From: Welwitschia mirabilis
Lineage: Eukaryota > Gnetophyta > Gnetopsida > Welwitschiales
Direction of reading: 5' to 3'
Assembly: GCA_051453625.1 (NCBI GenBank)
Contig: JBOZIK010000001.1
Span: forward strand, 273,243,200 to 273,280,276
Length of the DNA: 37,077 nucleotides
Shown piece by piece: positions 10,881-22,264 of this stretch (the stretch's first letter is position 1; every line of letters begins with the position of its first letter). The notes below the pieces were generated by a model. That model did no database searches and was not told the DNA's origin. It worked only from the letters and a program-made list of their open reading frames with translations. The position numbers and the translations under genes are program-made.

Positions 10881-12300
10881 CTAATGAGAGATACTTTGTT
10901 ATGTGTTGCAATGCCATTTTATAGGAATTTGATAGTGTATTTGGAGTATTTTATAGGGCATTTATATAGGTTTGAATACATTTATACTGATTATGAAGAA
11001 TTGATGGTATGATCATAGAAACACACAATTCTTGACATATTTAAAGGCATTTCAAGCATGTTCTAGTACTTAACATGTTGGAGGAAGATTAATGATGAAT
11101 AAGGATGATTTGATTTAGTGGAGAGCTATGGAAGGATTTTGTTCCCACTATTTTGTTCATGATAGATGGGATCATAGCACTTATCACATTGTGATAGCAA
11201 CATGGACTGAAGCTTAAAGCCAACAAGGCCCCTTTTCTGAGGAGGTATTATTCCTATTATTGTCCCCATAACATGAGGAATGACAATACATTTGGAGCCA
11301 ACTATGGGGCAGATTGCAAAGTTAGAAGATAATTATTTATATGTTATTAAGGGGCATCATCCCCAGTTTTGTCCTCATGATAGTCAAGATAATAAATGTT
11401 TTCTATAAGCAGGATTAAATTATCTTGTAATGGGGTTATGCACCTAACTTAGGCTACTAGGGTTTCTTCTATAACTTCTAGTATTATAGTTATAGAACTT
11501 TCAATGTAAAATTATAAATACCTCTCTTGTCCTTACTTCTAATTCATCTTTTGTACGCAATATGCTTGTGACAGAAGATTGAAGAACAATAGGTCCTTCC
11601 AGTAACTACAAAGATCATTTTCCTTAGTATTAGGCTGAGTCTCTTCCATTGAGGTGCTACTACTTTGTTGTAAGTGGATGTAAAGTTCTCTGAATTAATA
11701 CAATTACTCTTTTCATTCCAATTCTATTTATGTCCCTTATGTTTAAGTTAATTATAGTTTAAGTGATGATTCTATAAATTATTTAGATCATAAGGAAAAC
11801 ATTTATCAAGGTTTAATTTGGTTAGTTTAGATTTGCATTATTATTCCATTTTCATTCCACATTGCATTTCATATTCTATTTGGTATATCTCATAGTTCAC
11901 ATTAATTAGGAATAAGTTAAGTATTCTTTTTAATTGATTTAAATTATTAAGAAGCTAGTTATTGTGATAGGAGGATTAAGATATAATAAGAATTCATTCC
12001 ACTTCAATTGGCATTTCATCTCCATGTACTTTGCATTGCATTTTACTTTATTATTTTCTTTCATTTATTAAAAGATAAAAAGATTAAAAATACCTTTGAA
12101 AATCTATTCTCTAACTCTAAGCCTAGTGCCTTTATTAGGAATACGACATTTGAGTAAACTCCCATCTATACTAGCATGTGTTTTTCTGCAAGTAATTTGA
12201 ATTACATGTTCACCTAAAGGACTTCAAGATTGCATAAATTCACATAATAATATTATGATTATAGCAAAGGAACATCTTAGTGAATCATAAAATACAAATG
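10880..12300 (+). repeat. LTR-like copy 'X', plus strand, inside copia leader
   Basis: This stretch matches, in opposite orientation, the LTR-like segments at 28090-29440 and, in part, 25265-26520. Shared blocks are 'ttttataggaatttgatagtg' (about 10917), a TATA box 'tataaatacc' (11513-11522), 'ttaggctgagtctcttccattgag' (about 11629), 'gtaagtggatgtaaag' (about 11670), and 'ctaagcctagtgcctttattaggaat' with what follows (12117-12250). The TATA box, length and lack of coding motifs fit the LTR of a gypsy-type element. It may be a solo LTR, but its ends were not fixed. It lies between the copia PBS and gag, so it inserted after the copia element. Confidence 0.65.
11513..11522 (+). promoter_or_regulatory. 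TATA box of LTR copy X
   Basis: TATAAATACC is also present at the matching place in the minus-strand copy (28871-28880), within otherwise diverged flanks. It is the likely core promoter of the LTR. Confidence 0.55.
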
Positions 12301-12940
12301 CTATGTTATATAGGAAGAACGACATCTATAGAAACTAGAGCATAGTGGTTTCTGCACAAACACGTTATAGCTAGTTCTAAAGAAAAAATAATTCTCCTTC
12401 AAAAAAATAAAAAATCAACCATTAAAAGCATTTTAAAAAGAAGATAATAAGGCAAAAAAGAAAAAGAAAGAAACTAAAGTCTTTGCCAATTCAAACAAGG
12501 GAGGTAGCATAGGCTTAAGCACAACCAATTTTCTACTATAGCATGCATGGATATGAGTTGGTTGTAACCTATAAACATATTTGTAAAACATATAATAGTT
12601 TCTATTATTCAATGGTTAAGATTCAGCCTCTACAACACACTCTCTAAGAAACAAATAATATAGTATCCAAAATGTAAATATTACAAAAAAAACCATAAAA
12701 CTAAGATCTTAAAAAATAAAATCCTTGTAAATAGTTTAAAAATAATCCATAGAGTAATGTAATGCAAATCCTATAAAGCCAAAAAAAAAAAAAAAAAAAC
12801 CTTAGGTCAAAACCTAAAAGTTTTGTAGTAACAAAATCATAAAGGGATATGCAATGACATGCAAGAATCAAAGAGGCCATAGAAAGCTCAAAGAAGATCA
12901 ATAATGATCAAGAGAAATCAAGAGCTTTAGGATCCTAGTC
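12301..12940 (-). other. copia 5' leader, upstream part
   Basis: Between the nested LTR copy and the copia PBS lies non-coding sequence, T-rich on the minus strand, with a run of about 20 As on the plus strand (12780-12799). It fits the untranslated leader of the copia element. No open frame of note; the 66-residue minus frame at 12701-12901 reads through the homopolymer. Confidence 0.4.
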
Positions 12941-12942
12941 TA

Positions 12943-12957
12943 GGAGCTCTAATATCA
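12943..12957 (-). other. copia primer binding site
   Basis: On the minus strand TGATATTAGAGCTCC follows the 5' LTR end CTAGCA after two bases. It differs from TGGTATCAGAGCTCC by one G-to-A and one C-to-T change, as deamination would produce. It marks the 5' end of the internal region and fixes the element on the minus strand. Confidence 0.75.
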
Positions 12958-12959
12958 CT

Positions 12960-13128
12960 TGCTAGGAAATAAAAGTATTAAAATCAAGAGCATAGGATTT
13001 CCAAATCATAAATTTTTATTTCTCCACCTTCACTTATTTCAACGATTATCTCACTTAAATAGATAAGGACACCACTAAGGTTTTCATGAATTTCTAAGTA
13101 TTAGACCATATGCGTACTAGTTTTAGCA
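12960..13128 (-). repeat. copia 5' LTR
   Basis: 169 bases pairing with 4471-4641. Plus-strand ends are TG (12960) and CA (13128), the expected termini. It is adjacent to the PBS. Confidence 0.8.
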
Positions 13129-13133
13129 CTATT
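13129..13133. repeat. target-site duplication, right copy (ctatt)
   Basis: Pairs with ctatc at 4466-4470. Confidence 0.6.
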
Positions 13134-16100
13134 TACTTAAACCTAAGTCCTTACATAGAAATTAAAGAAAGATAAAATGTTAAATAAAGAGTAAACAATA
13201 AGTCATGATGCATTCTTAATTTATAAACAACTTAACATAATAGATGTAGTACCATGAAATAATAATTATTATTTATAAACATATTTAATAATATTCTTTC
13301 ATACTTAAGGCATGCATGATATTTTTAAATTTATAAAATATAATAGTCTATTTTAACATAAATAAACTTAATTATTTTTCTTCCACAAGGATTAGATAAG
13401 TAAGTTTGACCTTACAATGATGTAAATGTGGTTTATAAAAAATGGATAATATCTACAAAAATGTAAAGTTCAAATATTACTATTAAATTTCTCTATCTAA
13501 GAACTAGAAATGATTATTCACATGATAAATTACCAAGTAAGGGGTAAAACATAAAAATCACTATTAGTTTCTTAACCCAAAATGATAGATCATTAAGCAA
13601 TAAGATTTTTATGGGTAAGTGATAAATCATCTACTATAGATCTTGAATATCATAGGTACAAATAGAACGAAATTATGACACTAAAACATTATCATTGTTT
13701 AGAGGTAGATCATCTTCTAAGAGAGTTTAAGAAAAAGGAAAAAGATCTAATGAAATACGTTATGAATCTTAACACATTAATCATTTACTATAATGATTAC
13801 CTAGTAAAATACTAAAGTAGATAACTGAGAGGATAAATGTTAAAGAATATCTGAAATGAACTATTGCATTGCTAGTAATTACAAATTTAGTAATTATAGA
13901 AAAAAAAAATATAATAATAGATAAGTTACATTAAAAAATAACACAAATCCCATCGCATATAGCACTTTAGTCTAGATTATGTCGTTAGACCTAGTAAAGA
14001 AATTTCCTTATCAAATAATTATTTTTACATGCTTAGGGGAAAATGGAAAATAATTCCTTTTAAACCCACTAATAAAATATCTTATTATAGCCCCGAAAGC
14101 TATAGTGAAATTAATAAAAATGAAGGAAAATATGAATGTTAGTTAAAACTGTACTAATTAGGGATCTAGTATAGTATGAGATATGAAATCTAAAGATGCC
14201 TTGATCCTTAAGTTAGGATGTGTTCATAGAATCTTATTGGTTAGGGTTTTACATTTAATTTTATATGACTAATTCATTAAGATAAACTAAATGTTAACTT
14301 TATCCTTTCTCTTCCAAAATTTTCCAAGTACTTAAGATTTTATTATAACTTTTGTTTAGTGATTTATAATTTTTTTATTTAATAATTAATATTTCCTAAA
14401 AATTTCATGAAACTCATCATGCTCAAAAGCATTAGTATTATCATGGATTTATTAGTGGTGTTAGACATCTTAGGAGTTATCCATTTATTAAAAAAAAAAA
14501 AAAGGACATTTCAATGTGTTTTTTTATAATAAACATTAACCATCAGTCATAGTTAATGAAATTTCAATAATTATAAGGATCAAAATTAAATAGTAATAAA
14601 TTAATGCAAACCATACATTTATAATCTTAAAATAGTTTATTTATTTAAGCTATTACACTTTTATTTATAACCTTAAATTATTTTATTTACTAAATTTTAA
14701 GGGATTACACTTTATAAAATGAAATTATAATCAACCCTTTGCTTTCATTCTTTTAGTCCCTTCATAAATAATGTGAAAATTTCAAGCTTAAAAGGCTTTT
14801 TGCAATTCCAAAAATTTTTACAATATCATATTCAAGCTAAAACATAGATATCCAAATGATATTAAAGATCTTAAGCATGATTTTTAAGTCATTTCTTTTG
14901 TTAAGCTAAGTTAAATAGATATACAAAATTAGGGGGAATTTAAACTTTTATAGTTAAATTTCATTTTTAATTTTTATTTTTTCTTTCAAATATTTATTTT
15001 TTTAGGATTTTAGAATATGATAAAATAAACAAAGATATATGATTTATGTACTAAGATAAGGCATCAGATGATTAAAACTCTAGAAATTTTCAAATCTTGC
15101 ACTTGTTAATCAAAATTAGTAATTTTCTTTAATGTTGGAAATGATTAAAAGTCTATTAAAATTTTATTTAAAGTCTTAATTTACAAAAATAAGAATCATA
15201 CATTTACATAACTTAAAATTTTAAAAATGTTAAAATGTAGAGGGAAAGTTATATAGAAAGAAAAAAGATAATACATTAGGTAAAAGGAAAAGCTCTTAAA
15301 GGAGATCTTCCATGAGAAAGTTCCTCTCAGAAGCTTAATCTTATATGAATTTCATTAAATTTTGACATTTCCTTCTTCTTACTTAAGAATTATTTTATTC
15401 TTATCCTTTCTTATTTTTTTTCATATGTTTTGAATCCAACATTTATTCTTTCTAGTACTCATCTCTATAACTTGTCTTTCTTCTTGGGAAGAAGTTGGAA
15501 TATATGATATTTGTTGTTTTAGTTATTCATCTTCTTCATTCTTTTTTTGAATTCTTGAAATGTCTTCTTCTCTTCTAGATGGCTAATATAGCTTGTTGTA
15601 TTTTTTTACCATTGTAATCTACCTATCTATAATGAAATTAATGAGATTTTGATTTCAATCCTAAGCATTTAAGGGTTTACTATTATTAGCAAATACAAGA
15701 AGTTCATTTATAAGAGTGGATTTAATGCAATAAAAGAGGAATTTATAAATATAAATATTTTATCATTTTAAATGAAGGATATGATAGTAATTGAATAAGA
15801 ATACGCGTCTTAAATATAAGATAAATTTCATACATTTCTAATGATAAATCTAAATAAAGAGAATTAATTCTTAAAAAGGAATTTACATAGTAAATTGTCT
15901 TTCTTATTTGAAGTATATTCAACATCTAATGTATCACATAACGTAGCTAAATATTTTTCTAAATAGTAGGTATCAAATTCATAATTGGACAAAAAGAAAT
16001 TCTAGAAATAAGCATTGGATAAGAAAATTTCAAATCCTTATTACTCTTATGGTAAGATTTTAGGATTTTTTTAATTCTTTTTTCTCTTAATTTTTGTCTT

Positions 16101-16580
16101 CTTTTTACTTTACTTATTATAAATAACTAATAAAATATTGAATAATTCTTTTACCTCATTGGTAAAATAGGTTTATATCTATTCATAAAGAAGGCTTCAC
16201 CATCCTCTTTTTTCCATTTTCTCCAAGTATGAACTTGTGTAATCCTACAAAACCTAATGGAATTCAAGCATTATAATGAGATATTTTATTCTTCTAGATA
16301 TTGTTCATGAATTAAGCTTATAATAAAACTAGCTAAGGATAAAATTAATGTGTTTGAAATTATTTATCTTATATTGATGGGTGTGTAGTTATAATTTTTT
16401 ATACTATACTATTAGATAGGATGGAAAATATTCCATTCTATAGTGTTAAATGCAGTATTCATCCTGTAGCATTAGATAGGATAATTGTATCTTCTAGCTT
16501 ATAGTGTTTCATTGAGGTTGTCCTCAAGTTATCCTTATTACCAGATTATCATGTAGTTTACCACATGTTCTTAGAGTTAG
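13134..16580. other. no recognisable feature
   Basis: Right flank of the copia insertion. It is AT-rich with poly-A and poly-T runs (for example 14490-14502) and no reading frame longer than about 60 codons. The stretch 15350-15660 is pyrimidine-rich and ends 'ctatctataatgaaattaatgag', which resembles the ends of some retroelements, but I cannot identify a family. Confidence 0.4.
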
Positions 16581-16589
16581 ATTCCTCTA

Positions 16590-16710
16590 TCAATTGATGC
16601 TATTGCCACATGTCTACAATGCCAACTCCACATATCTTCATTGCCATTATTACATGCTACTACCATATGTTTCCAATGCCACCACCACATGTCTGTATTA
16701 CATATGTTCA
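16590..16710. repeat. short degenerate tandem repeat
   Basis: Variants of 'ATTGCCACATGTCTACA' recur about four times (near 16601, 16633, 16660 and 16675). They account for the small plus-strand open frame at 16594-16785, whose His/Tyr-rich product is just the repeat translated. Confidence 0.5.
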
Positions 16711-16899
16711 AACATGGATAATAATAATAAAACACATCAATTTAATTATGGCATTAAACATATAATACAATATGTATTTTTATGATAATATAGTTAAATT
16801 AATATCTCTATTTATAATAGATTGGCCTGAAATACTTGATAGAATTATTAATGTATACATGTTATTTCATTACCCCACCAGACTTTTTGCTAGAACATT

Positions 16900-17711
16900 T
16901 ACAAAAAGTTAATATAGCAATTCCTAATATGAAAACATTGCGATGAAAAATATTCAAGAATTATGTGAAAATGATACAAACATTGAAAATTTTAGCCAAA
17001 TCTTGAAAAATAAGGCATAAAAATCAAACATTTTCTTCAAACATGTGTATTTCATAACCTTCAACCAAACTAAACTTTGACTTTAAAGTTTTAAAAAGAT
17101 AGAAAAGATCAATGTAAAGTTTGAAAATAAGGTAATACATATTTAAAGAAAAGAGGCTTAATATATGTTATATTATTGAAAGTAGAATATCTATACAAAA
17201 ATGAAGACTAGGATACAATGCAAGGAAAATGAAAGAGCTAATTGATGGAATGTTTATTAAGAAATGATTATGTAAGTGTGATAAAAATTATAAGATTAAT
17301 GTTAAAATATGGATTTAATATAGAATATTTAAAAACTATAGAATAAAGAATTTGATACACATTAATTATGTATAAAATGAAGTATCTTTTTATTGATATA
17401 GTAGTAAACTAATATTGATATTACCTATATGTCTTATTCCAACATTAGACTATTGATCAAAGGTAAAGATATGGACTATGACCTTAGTGCTCTTCCTAGA
17501 ATCCTTGGGAATTAGTCATGATTGTCATCAATTGCATCCAACTAGTCTATCCATCCCTACCTAATGTCATGAGCTTACGACTTAAGATAAAAGGATATAA
17601 TGTTACAAAATAAGGGTTATGTCATTTTAATAGACAACATTTTTCATTAATTACATAGTAATCATATTAATAAATAATCAGTTAAACATAACATGATTTT
17701 ATAATATTACA
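16900..17711 (-). repeat. chromovirus 3' LTR (right edge firm, left edge uncertain)
   Basis: On the minus strand CTCGAGGACAAGCTAAGAAA and a short purine run (ATTAAGGGGAAATAAA) precede TGTAATATT at 17711. 'CTcGAGGACAAG...AAGGGGg..TGTAA' is the usual junction of plant gypsy pol with the 3' LTR. No second copy was found, so the other end is an estimate. Confidence 0.5.
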
Positions 17712-17910
17712 TTTATTTCCCCTTAATTTCTTAGCTTGTCCTCGAGCTGATGCCCTTTAATGAATGGACTACTTGCATTTGCATCCACTAGCTTTTCCTT
17801 AACTATCTCTATTATCATTTTTACATCAATATATTTTTACATACAAGTTAATTTGTAAATACAAAAAAACAAACATATAAAACACAATGAGTCCATTTCT
17901 TTTTAATTAA

Positions 17911-18470
17911 ATTGCTGGAAAAAAGTCCAACTACTGAATTTATTATACTTCCATATATTTTGGTTATAGTGAACCCATTTGATTAATACTTCACTGGGTA
18001 GTCTTATTTTAGAGTTTTTTAGTATGAAAGTCTATAATTTATTTAGGTTATATGTCAAATGTTTGATTTAATTTTAGAAAAATATGTTTCTAATCAACTG
18101 TATAATCCTGAATTCTATCTTCGTGATATGGTTTTAATAGGTTAACATGGAATATAAGGTGAATTCTACACAAATTCAATGGTAACTATAGTTTAAAAGG
18201 AAACTTTATAATTTTTTCTATGATGTTAAATGAATTGTAGTATCAAGGAGGTATCTTCTAGTTTTTCCCAATTTTCATAGAACTTATTTCTAGTTTAACT
18301 CATAAGAGAACTTGGTATCCTACTTGAAAGACTCTATTTAAATGATTTTGATTATATAACTTCTTATATCTGTCTTTAACTACCTAGAGCTACCTCTTGA
18401 TTCAATTTATAATCTCATCCATTGATTTTACTTTGAAGTTTGTTCTTTCTATTTGTATTTGTTCCACATC
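17911..18470 (-). pseudogene. chromovirus integrase C-terminus and chromodomain
   Basis: At 18299-18381 the minus strand reads VVKDRYKKLYNQNHLNR and then VFQVGYQVLL, the C-terminal integrase block (usually 'YKKYAD..R....F..GD.VLL'). At 18120-18182 it reads NLCRIHLIFHVNLLKPYHED, the typical 'HPVFHVS.LK' block. At 17911-18050 IIDFHTKKL then NKTTQ, and a decayed 'KW......TWE......' stretch, match the chromodomain that follows in chromoviruses and targets integration to marked chromatin. At least five stops stand where Gln, Trp or Arg codons are usual. Neighbouring RT on the same strand supports the call. Confidence 0.75.
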
Positions 18471-19779
18471 TGATCATGTTACTGGGTGGAATAATTTCTT
18501 TCATATATGTCTTTAAATGTTGAGCATTGTATGCACATCTTGAAATTTTATTTATATTCAAATTCTACTAAACATAGATAGTTCTTCTAGTTTATAGGAT
18601 TTCCTACTAAATAAGATAACAACATGTCTTCTAGGATTTTAATAATTCTCTTAGTCTATCAATTAGTTTTTGGATAGTTAGTAATACTAAAATGAAGCTT
18701 GGTTTCAAGATGGTGAAAGAAGCCTTATCAAAATTCTAATAAGAGCTTTAGGGTCTTGATTAGAGATAATGATCTATGATGCTTCATGTAATCTAAAGAT
18801 CTTCTATATGAAATATAAGACTAACTCTTCTACAATGTTTTTATTTTTAACTGAAATAAAATGGATTACTTTGGCTAATTTGTTAATGAAATGAAAATTA
18901 GAGTTATGGTATCTTTTAATAAGTAGTAAATCTATAATAAAACCCATTTTATTTTTTTCCACATCCATTTAGAAATTCTAAGGAGCTGTAGAAGCCCTAC
19001 TAGTCTTCCTTAGTCATCTTTAACTTATTAATAGATTAGATATTTTTTGATATATGCTTTTAAATCCACTTTCATTTTTTAATAGAAGTAGTATTTCCTT
19101 AATGTATGATGATTTCATATAAAAACTACATATCCTACATAGTGTACTTTATGAATTTTGAAAATTAGCTTTCATTTTCATTTTACTTGAGGAATAAATA
19201 AGAACCTTTATTATAATAAATAGTTAATTTGTGGGATTGTACAAGTATCTATACTTTATCTTTTCTATAATATATGAATTATTTATCCATAGTAGAAATA
19301 TTAGGTAAATTGTCCTTTAAGTATTTAGTAAGATTTGAGGTCACTATGGTGATAAGCATACATAACATATAGCTTAAGGAATTTCCTACCTTGTTTTCTT
19401 TTCTTTATGTGTATTAAAGGTTAAATTCATATTCATCTAGTAATTCTTCCCATCTTGTTTCTCTCATGTTTGTTAGTAGTTACTTTTAGAAGTAAGTAAA
19501 GCTATTACAGTTTATATTTAACAAGAATTTTCTATTGTAAGTAATGTTTTCTAGCTTTTAGAGCATACACTATGGCTAATAATTTTAGATCATGCATAGG
19601 ATAGTTCATTTCTTGACTTGATACTACATCTACTCTTAAGATAAATCTTCTATGATGACTACGCAGAATTCCTCCATATCAATAATATTTAAAATGGGTG
19701 TCAATTTAATAGAAGATTTATAGAAAAGTCTATAAGTTATTGCTTACTATGAAAATTCTCTTACACATTTTATCTCAAG

Positions 19780-20420
19780 CCATTATTAGACTTCTTACAT
19801 CTTAAAAGAATCTATTATGATTTCTTATTCAAAGATAATTTATCCTAAGAAGTTTATCTCTATTTGGAAGAAGTCATACTTGTTTAGTTTGGCTTTGAAA
19901 TCATGATCATATAATATTTATAGTACTTTACTAAGGTGGCCTATATGTGATTTTCTATTTTTTAAATAAACTAAAATATCATCCAAGTATACTAGCACAA
20001 ATTTATTGTGGTATGAGTAGAAAAATCATTCATCAGATTTATGAAAGTTGTTGATGTATTTAGAGTTTAAATGATACTACCACAAATTCATAGAAACTAT
20101 ATCTAGTTTATAATGTTATTTTTCAGACATGTTTTTCATTAATTCTTAGTTATTTATATCATGATCTTAGATCAAATTTTTTTAGAATAATTTTTTCTCC
20201 TATAATTAATCTATGTACAAATTAAGATTTCATCTATCATTTTAATAAATAGGATAAGGTCATCCTAAGAAGATAAACTTTGGAGGAATTTTTATTCAAG
20301 TAGTAGCTATTCTAGTTGTATTTTAAGGTCTTCAACTTTTATTACTAAAAATCTATAAGGGTCTTTTGCTATTAGTTATTCTTTAGGAATTACATTAATG
20401 GTATGTTCTACTTTTTATTT
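19780..20420 (-). pseudogene. chromovirus reverse transcriptase, decayed
   Basis: At 19967-19994 the minus strand reads KFVLVYLDDILVYLKNRKSH, with the YLDD catalytic site intact. Downstream, AKLNKYDFFQIEINFLG (19843-19889) is the conserved 'AKL.KC.F....V.FLG' block. Upstream, VEDLKIQLE-like sequence (with frame changes) and KFDLRS (about 20165-20180) correspond to the RT start and the 'DL..GYHQI' block. The thumb-to-RNase H part further downstream (19780 to 18900) could not be read clearly. This is an enzyme remnant, not an active gene. Confidence 0.75.
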
Positions 20421-22150
20421 TGGTGATAGATTTATTTTTTCTTCAAATACATTACTAAATTACTATAATCTTCCTAGAATCTCCTACCTTAAACTTGTAA
20501 TTTCTTGTTCAATACTAAGAACAATTATTTCTAACTTACTACTTTTATAATTTATTTTATAGTTGCTAAGAAGGTTTTGTTATGATTTTCATCCCTAGCA
20601 TTCAGTCTCTAAATAAAGAAAGAATTATCAATGTTCTTTGTTAAAAATTTATTCTGATATTATAGTTGATGAGAAAGGAAATCCCTAGGATAGCATCATA
20701 TTTTCAATGATAAGGATATAAAATTTTTCCAAAAACTTAAGATTTTAGAATAAATGATAATCTATCTTTTTCTTTCATTTTTTATAATGGTGTTTCCTCA
20801 TACTATTTACATGGAGAGTCTTGGCTCTTGGAATGGAGTAATATTTAATTTTTAAAATAAAATAAGGCATATTAAAGTATACTAAGCATCACTATAACTT
20901 AAAAACAAAATTGAAAAACATGAAATAATCGTTAGTAATTTTAAAATAGAAAATTCATTTGTTACTAGACATATATGAATTGTAGTGTATACTCTTTTTA
21001 CAAGAGGTTTAAGACATGATTAAATCTAAGGCTAATTTTGAGTATAAAGCATAGTCCCAAGGTCCTTAGATAACTAATTCTTGTTATGTGTTCATTTTTC
21101 TTTAACTTATCATAGATGATATTACTTCTAAATTATTTTACATGAGGAAATCTCTTACTAGCAATAAATCATATAATTTATCTAGCTTAGTTTTTAGTCC
21201 ATTTATTATCTTATGTTTCTAAGTAGTATTTGGTATTCCTATTAGCATATTTAGTAGATTTAATTTTCAAGGTACAAAGAATACTTTGGAGTTTTTATGG
21301 TAGTACTTCAATGAAACTATTGATAAGATACTTTTTAAAGAAGGTTTTTTAATACTTCATTAGGCACTAAAACTTTGATTATTGTTAATTTAATGGATTT
21401 TTTATAAACATAGGCATTAAAGTTTAACCATTTAATCTTTAATAAAATCATTAGTAATTAACTTCTTTTTGGATTCCTTTATAAAGTTTTCCCAAGTAAT
21501 CCTATGATTGAATGTTTTTCAGTAATGAAGCCATCATTATTATGAATTTTTAATGAGAAAAATGATTGCATAGAGGCACTTTATTTCTAGTGAAGTATTA
21601 TAGATGATGAAGAATTTTTTTTTTTTTTTTATTATTGTATCTGTTAAAGCCATGACATGAATCCTCACTGGTTCTTTCTTTACCCTCATAAATTTGCAAG
21701 AGGATATTTTTCCAATTTTTTTTCTCTCTTTTTCTTCTATTACTAGTGCATTTTATCCATTTGACATAAATTCTTAAAGGTTTTCTTTTATACTTAAGAG
21801 CCTAGGTTATAAACATTAGAGGTTAACATGTCTAATGAGAGAGTACTATCCCAAAGTGGAGGGTTGTTTTAATGGTTTCTATAGATCTTGATCCATTGGA
21901 TGGTTGAACAATTCCAAGTATAAAAGAAGTAAATCAATTTCAGTGGAGGGCTCCTCATTCTATGAATAAACCTCATTTAGTTAATCCTTCATAATTTCTA
22001 TTTGAAAATTCACTCCTGTCCCATCATTTTCCAATATGTTCTATCTCTCTTTTCTGTTGTTCTCCTTTTTTCATAAGTTCTAATAATCCCTAAATATGTT
22101 TTCATTCTAAACATCATTTTTATAACTATAAGTGTAGTTAAATAATATTT
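20421..22150 (-). pseudogene. probable chromovirus gag-protease remnant
   Basis: Its place, between the RT and the upstream end of the element, is where gag and protease should be. The minus strand keeps short open runs (for example MVKTLMPMFIKNPLN-like near 21390), but no zinc knuckle or protease D(S/T)GA motif could be read. Assignment rests on position only. A poly-T run lies at 21616-21632. Confidence 0.3.
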
Positions 22151-22264
22151 AGTAACTATTGGATTAGTTTAATAATTTATGTAAATGTTCTAACTATTGT
22201 AACTGCTAATGGATAAGTAATGATAAATTCAAACATATGAAAAGGTAAGTATAACATCAAATCT

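Larger units (their letters stand above)
4471..13128 (-). mobile_element. Ty1-copia retrotransposon, complete ends, decayed
   Basis: Two related sequences of about 170 bp bound the element in direct orientation: 4471-4641 and 12960-13128. On the minus strand a G7 polypurine tract lies just before the 3' LTR, which begins TGCTAAG. A Met-type PBS lies just after the 5' LTR, which ends CTAGCA. Five-base flanks ctatc (4466-4470) and ctatt (13129-13133) look like a target-site duplication with one C/T change. Inside are gag, protease and integrase fragments in copia order (protease-integrase-RT), running 8551 to about 5100. Most of RT and all of RNase H are missing. A plus-strand gypsy-type LTR copy interrupts the leader, so the span is longer than the original element. 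Confidence 0.8.
16900..22150 (-). mobile_element. Ty3-gypsy chromovirus, decayed
   Basis: Minus-strand order is upstream pol/gag remnants (22150 to 20450), reverse transcriptase (about 20420 to 19780), integrase (C-terminal part 18470 to 18110), chromodomain (18063 to 17911), then polypurine-like sequence and a TGTAAT LTR start at 17711. RT before integrase, with a chromodomain at the C terminus, defines a chromovirus. The 3' LTR end is uncertain (somewhere around 16900), and no matching 5' LTR or PBS was found in the window. Many stops; no intact frame. Confidence 0.75.

Noticed and set aside
15350-15660. Possible end of a retroelement or terminator-like region
   Set aside because: Only pyrimidine richness and a loosely similar ending; no repeat partner or terminal motif.
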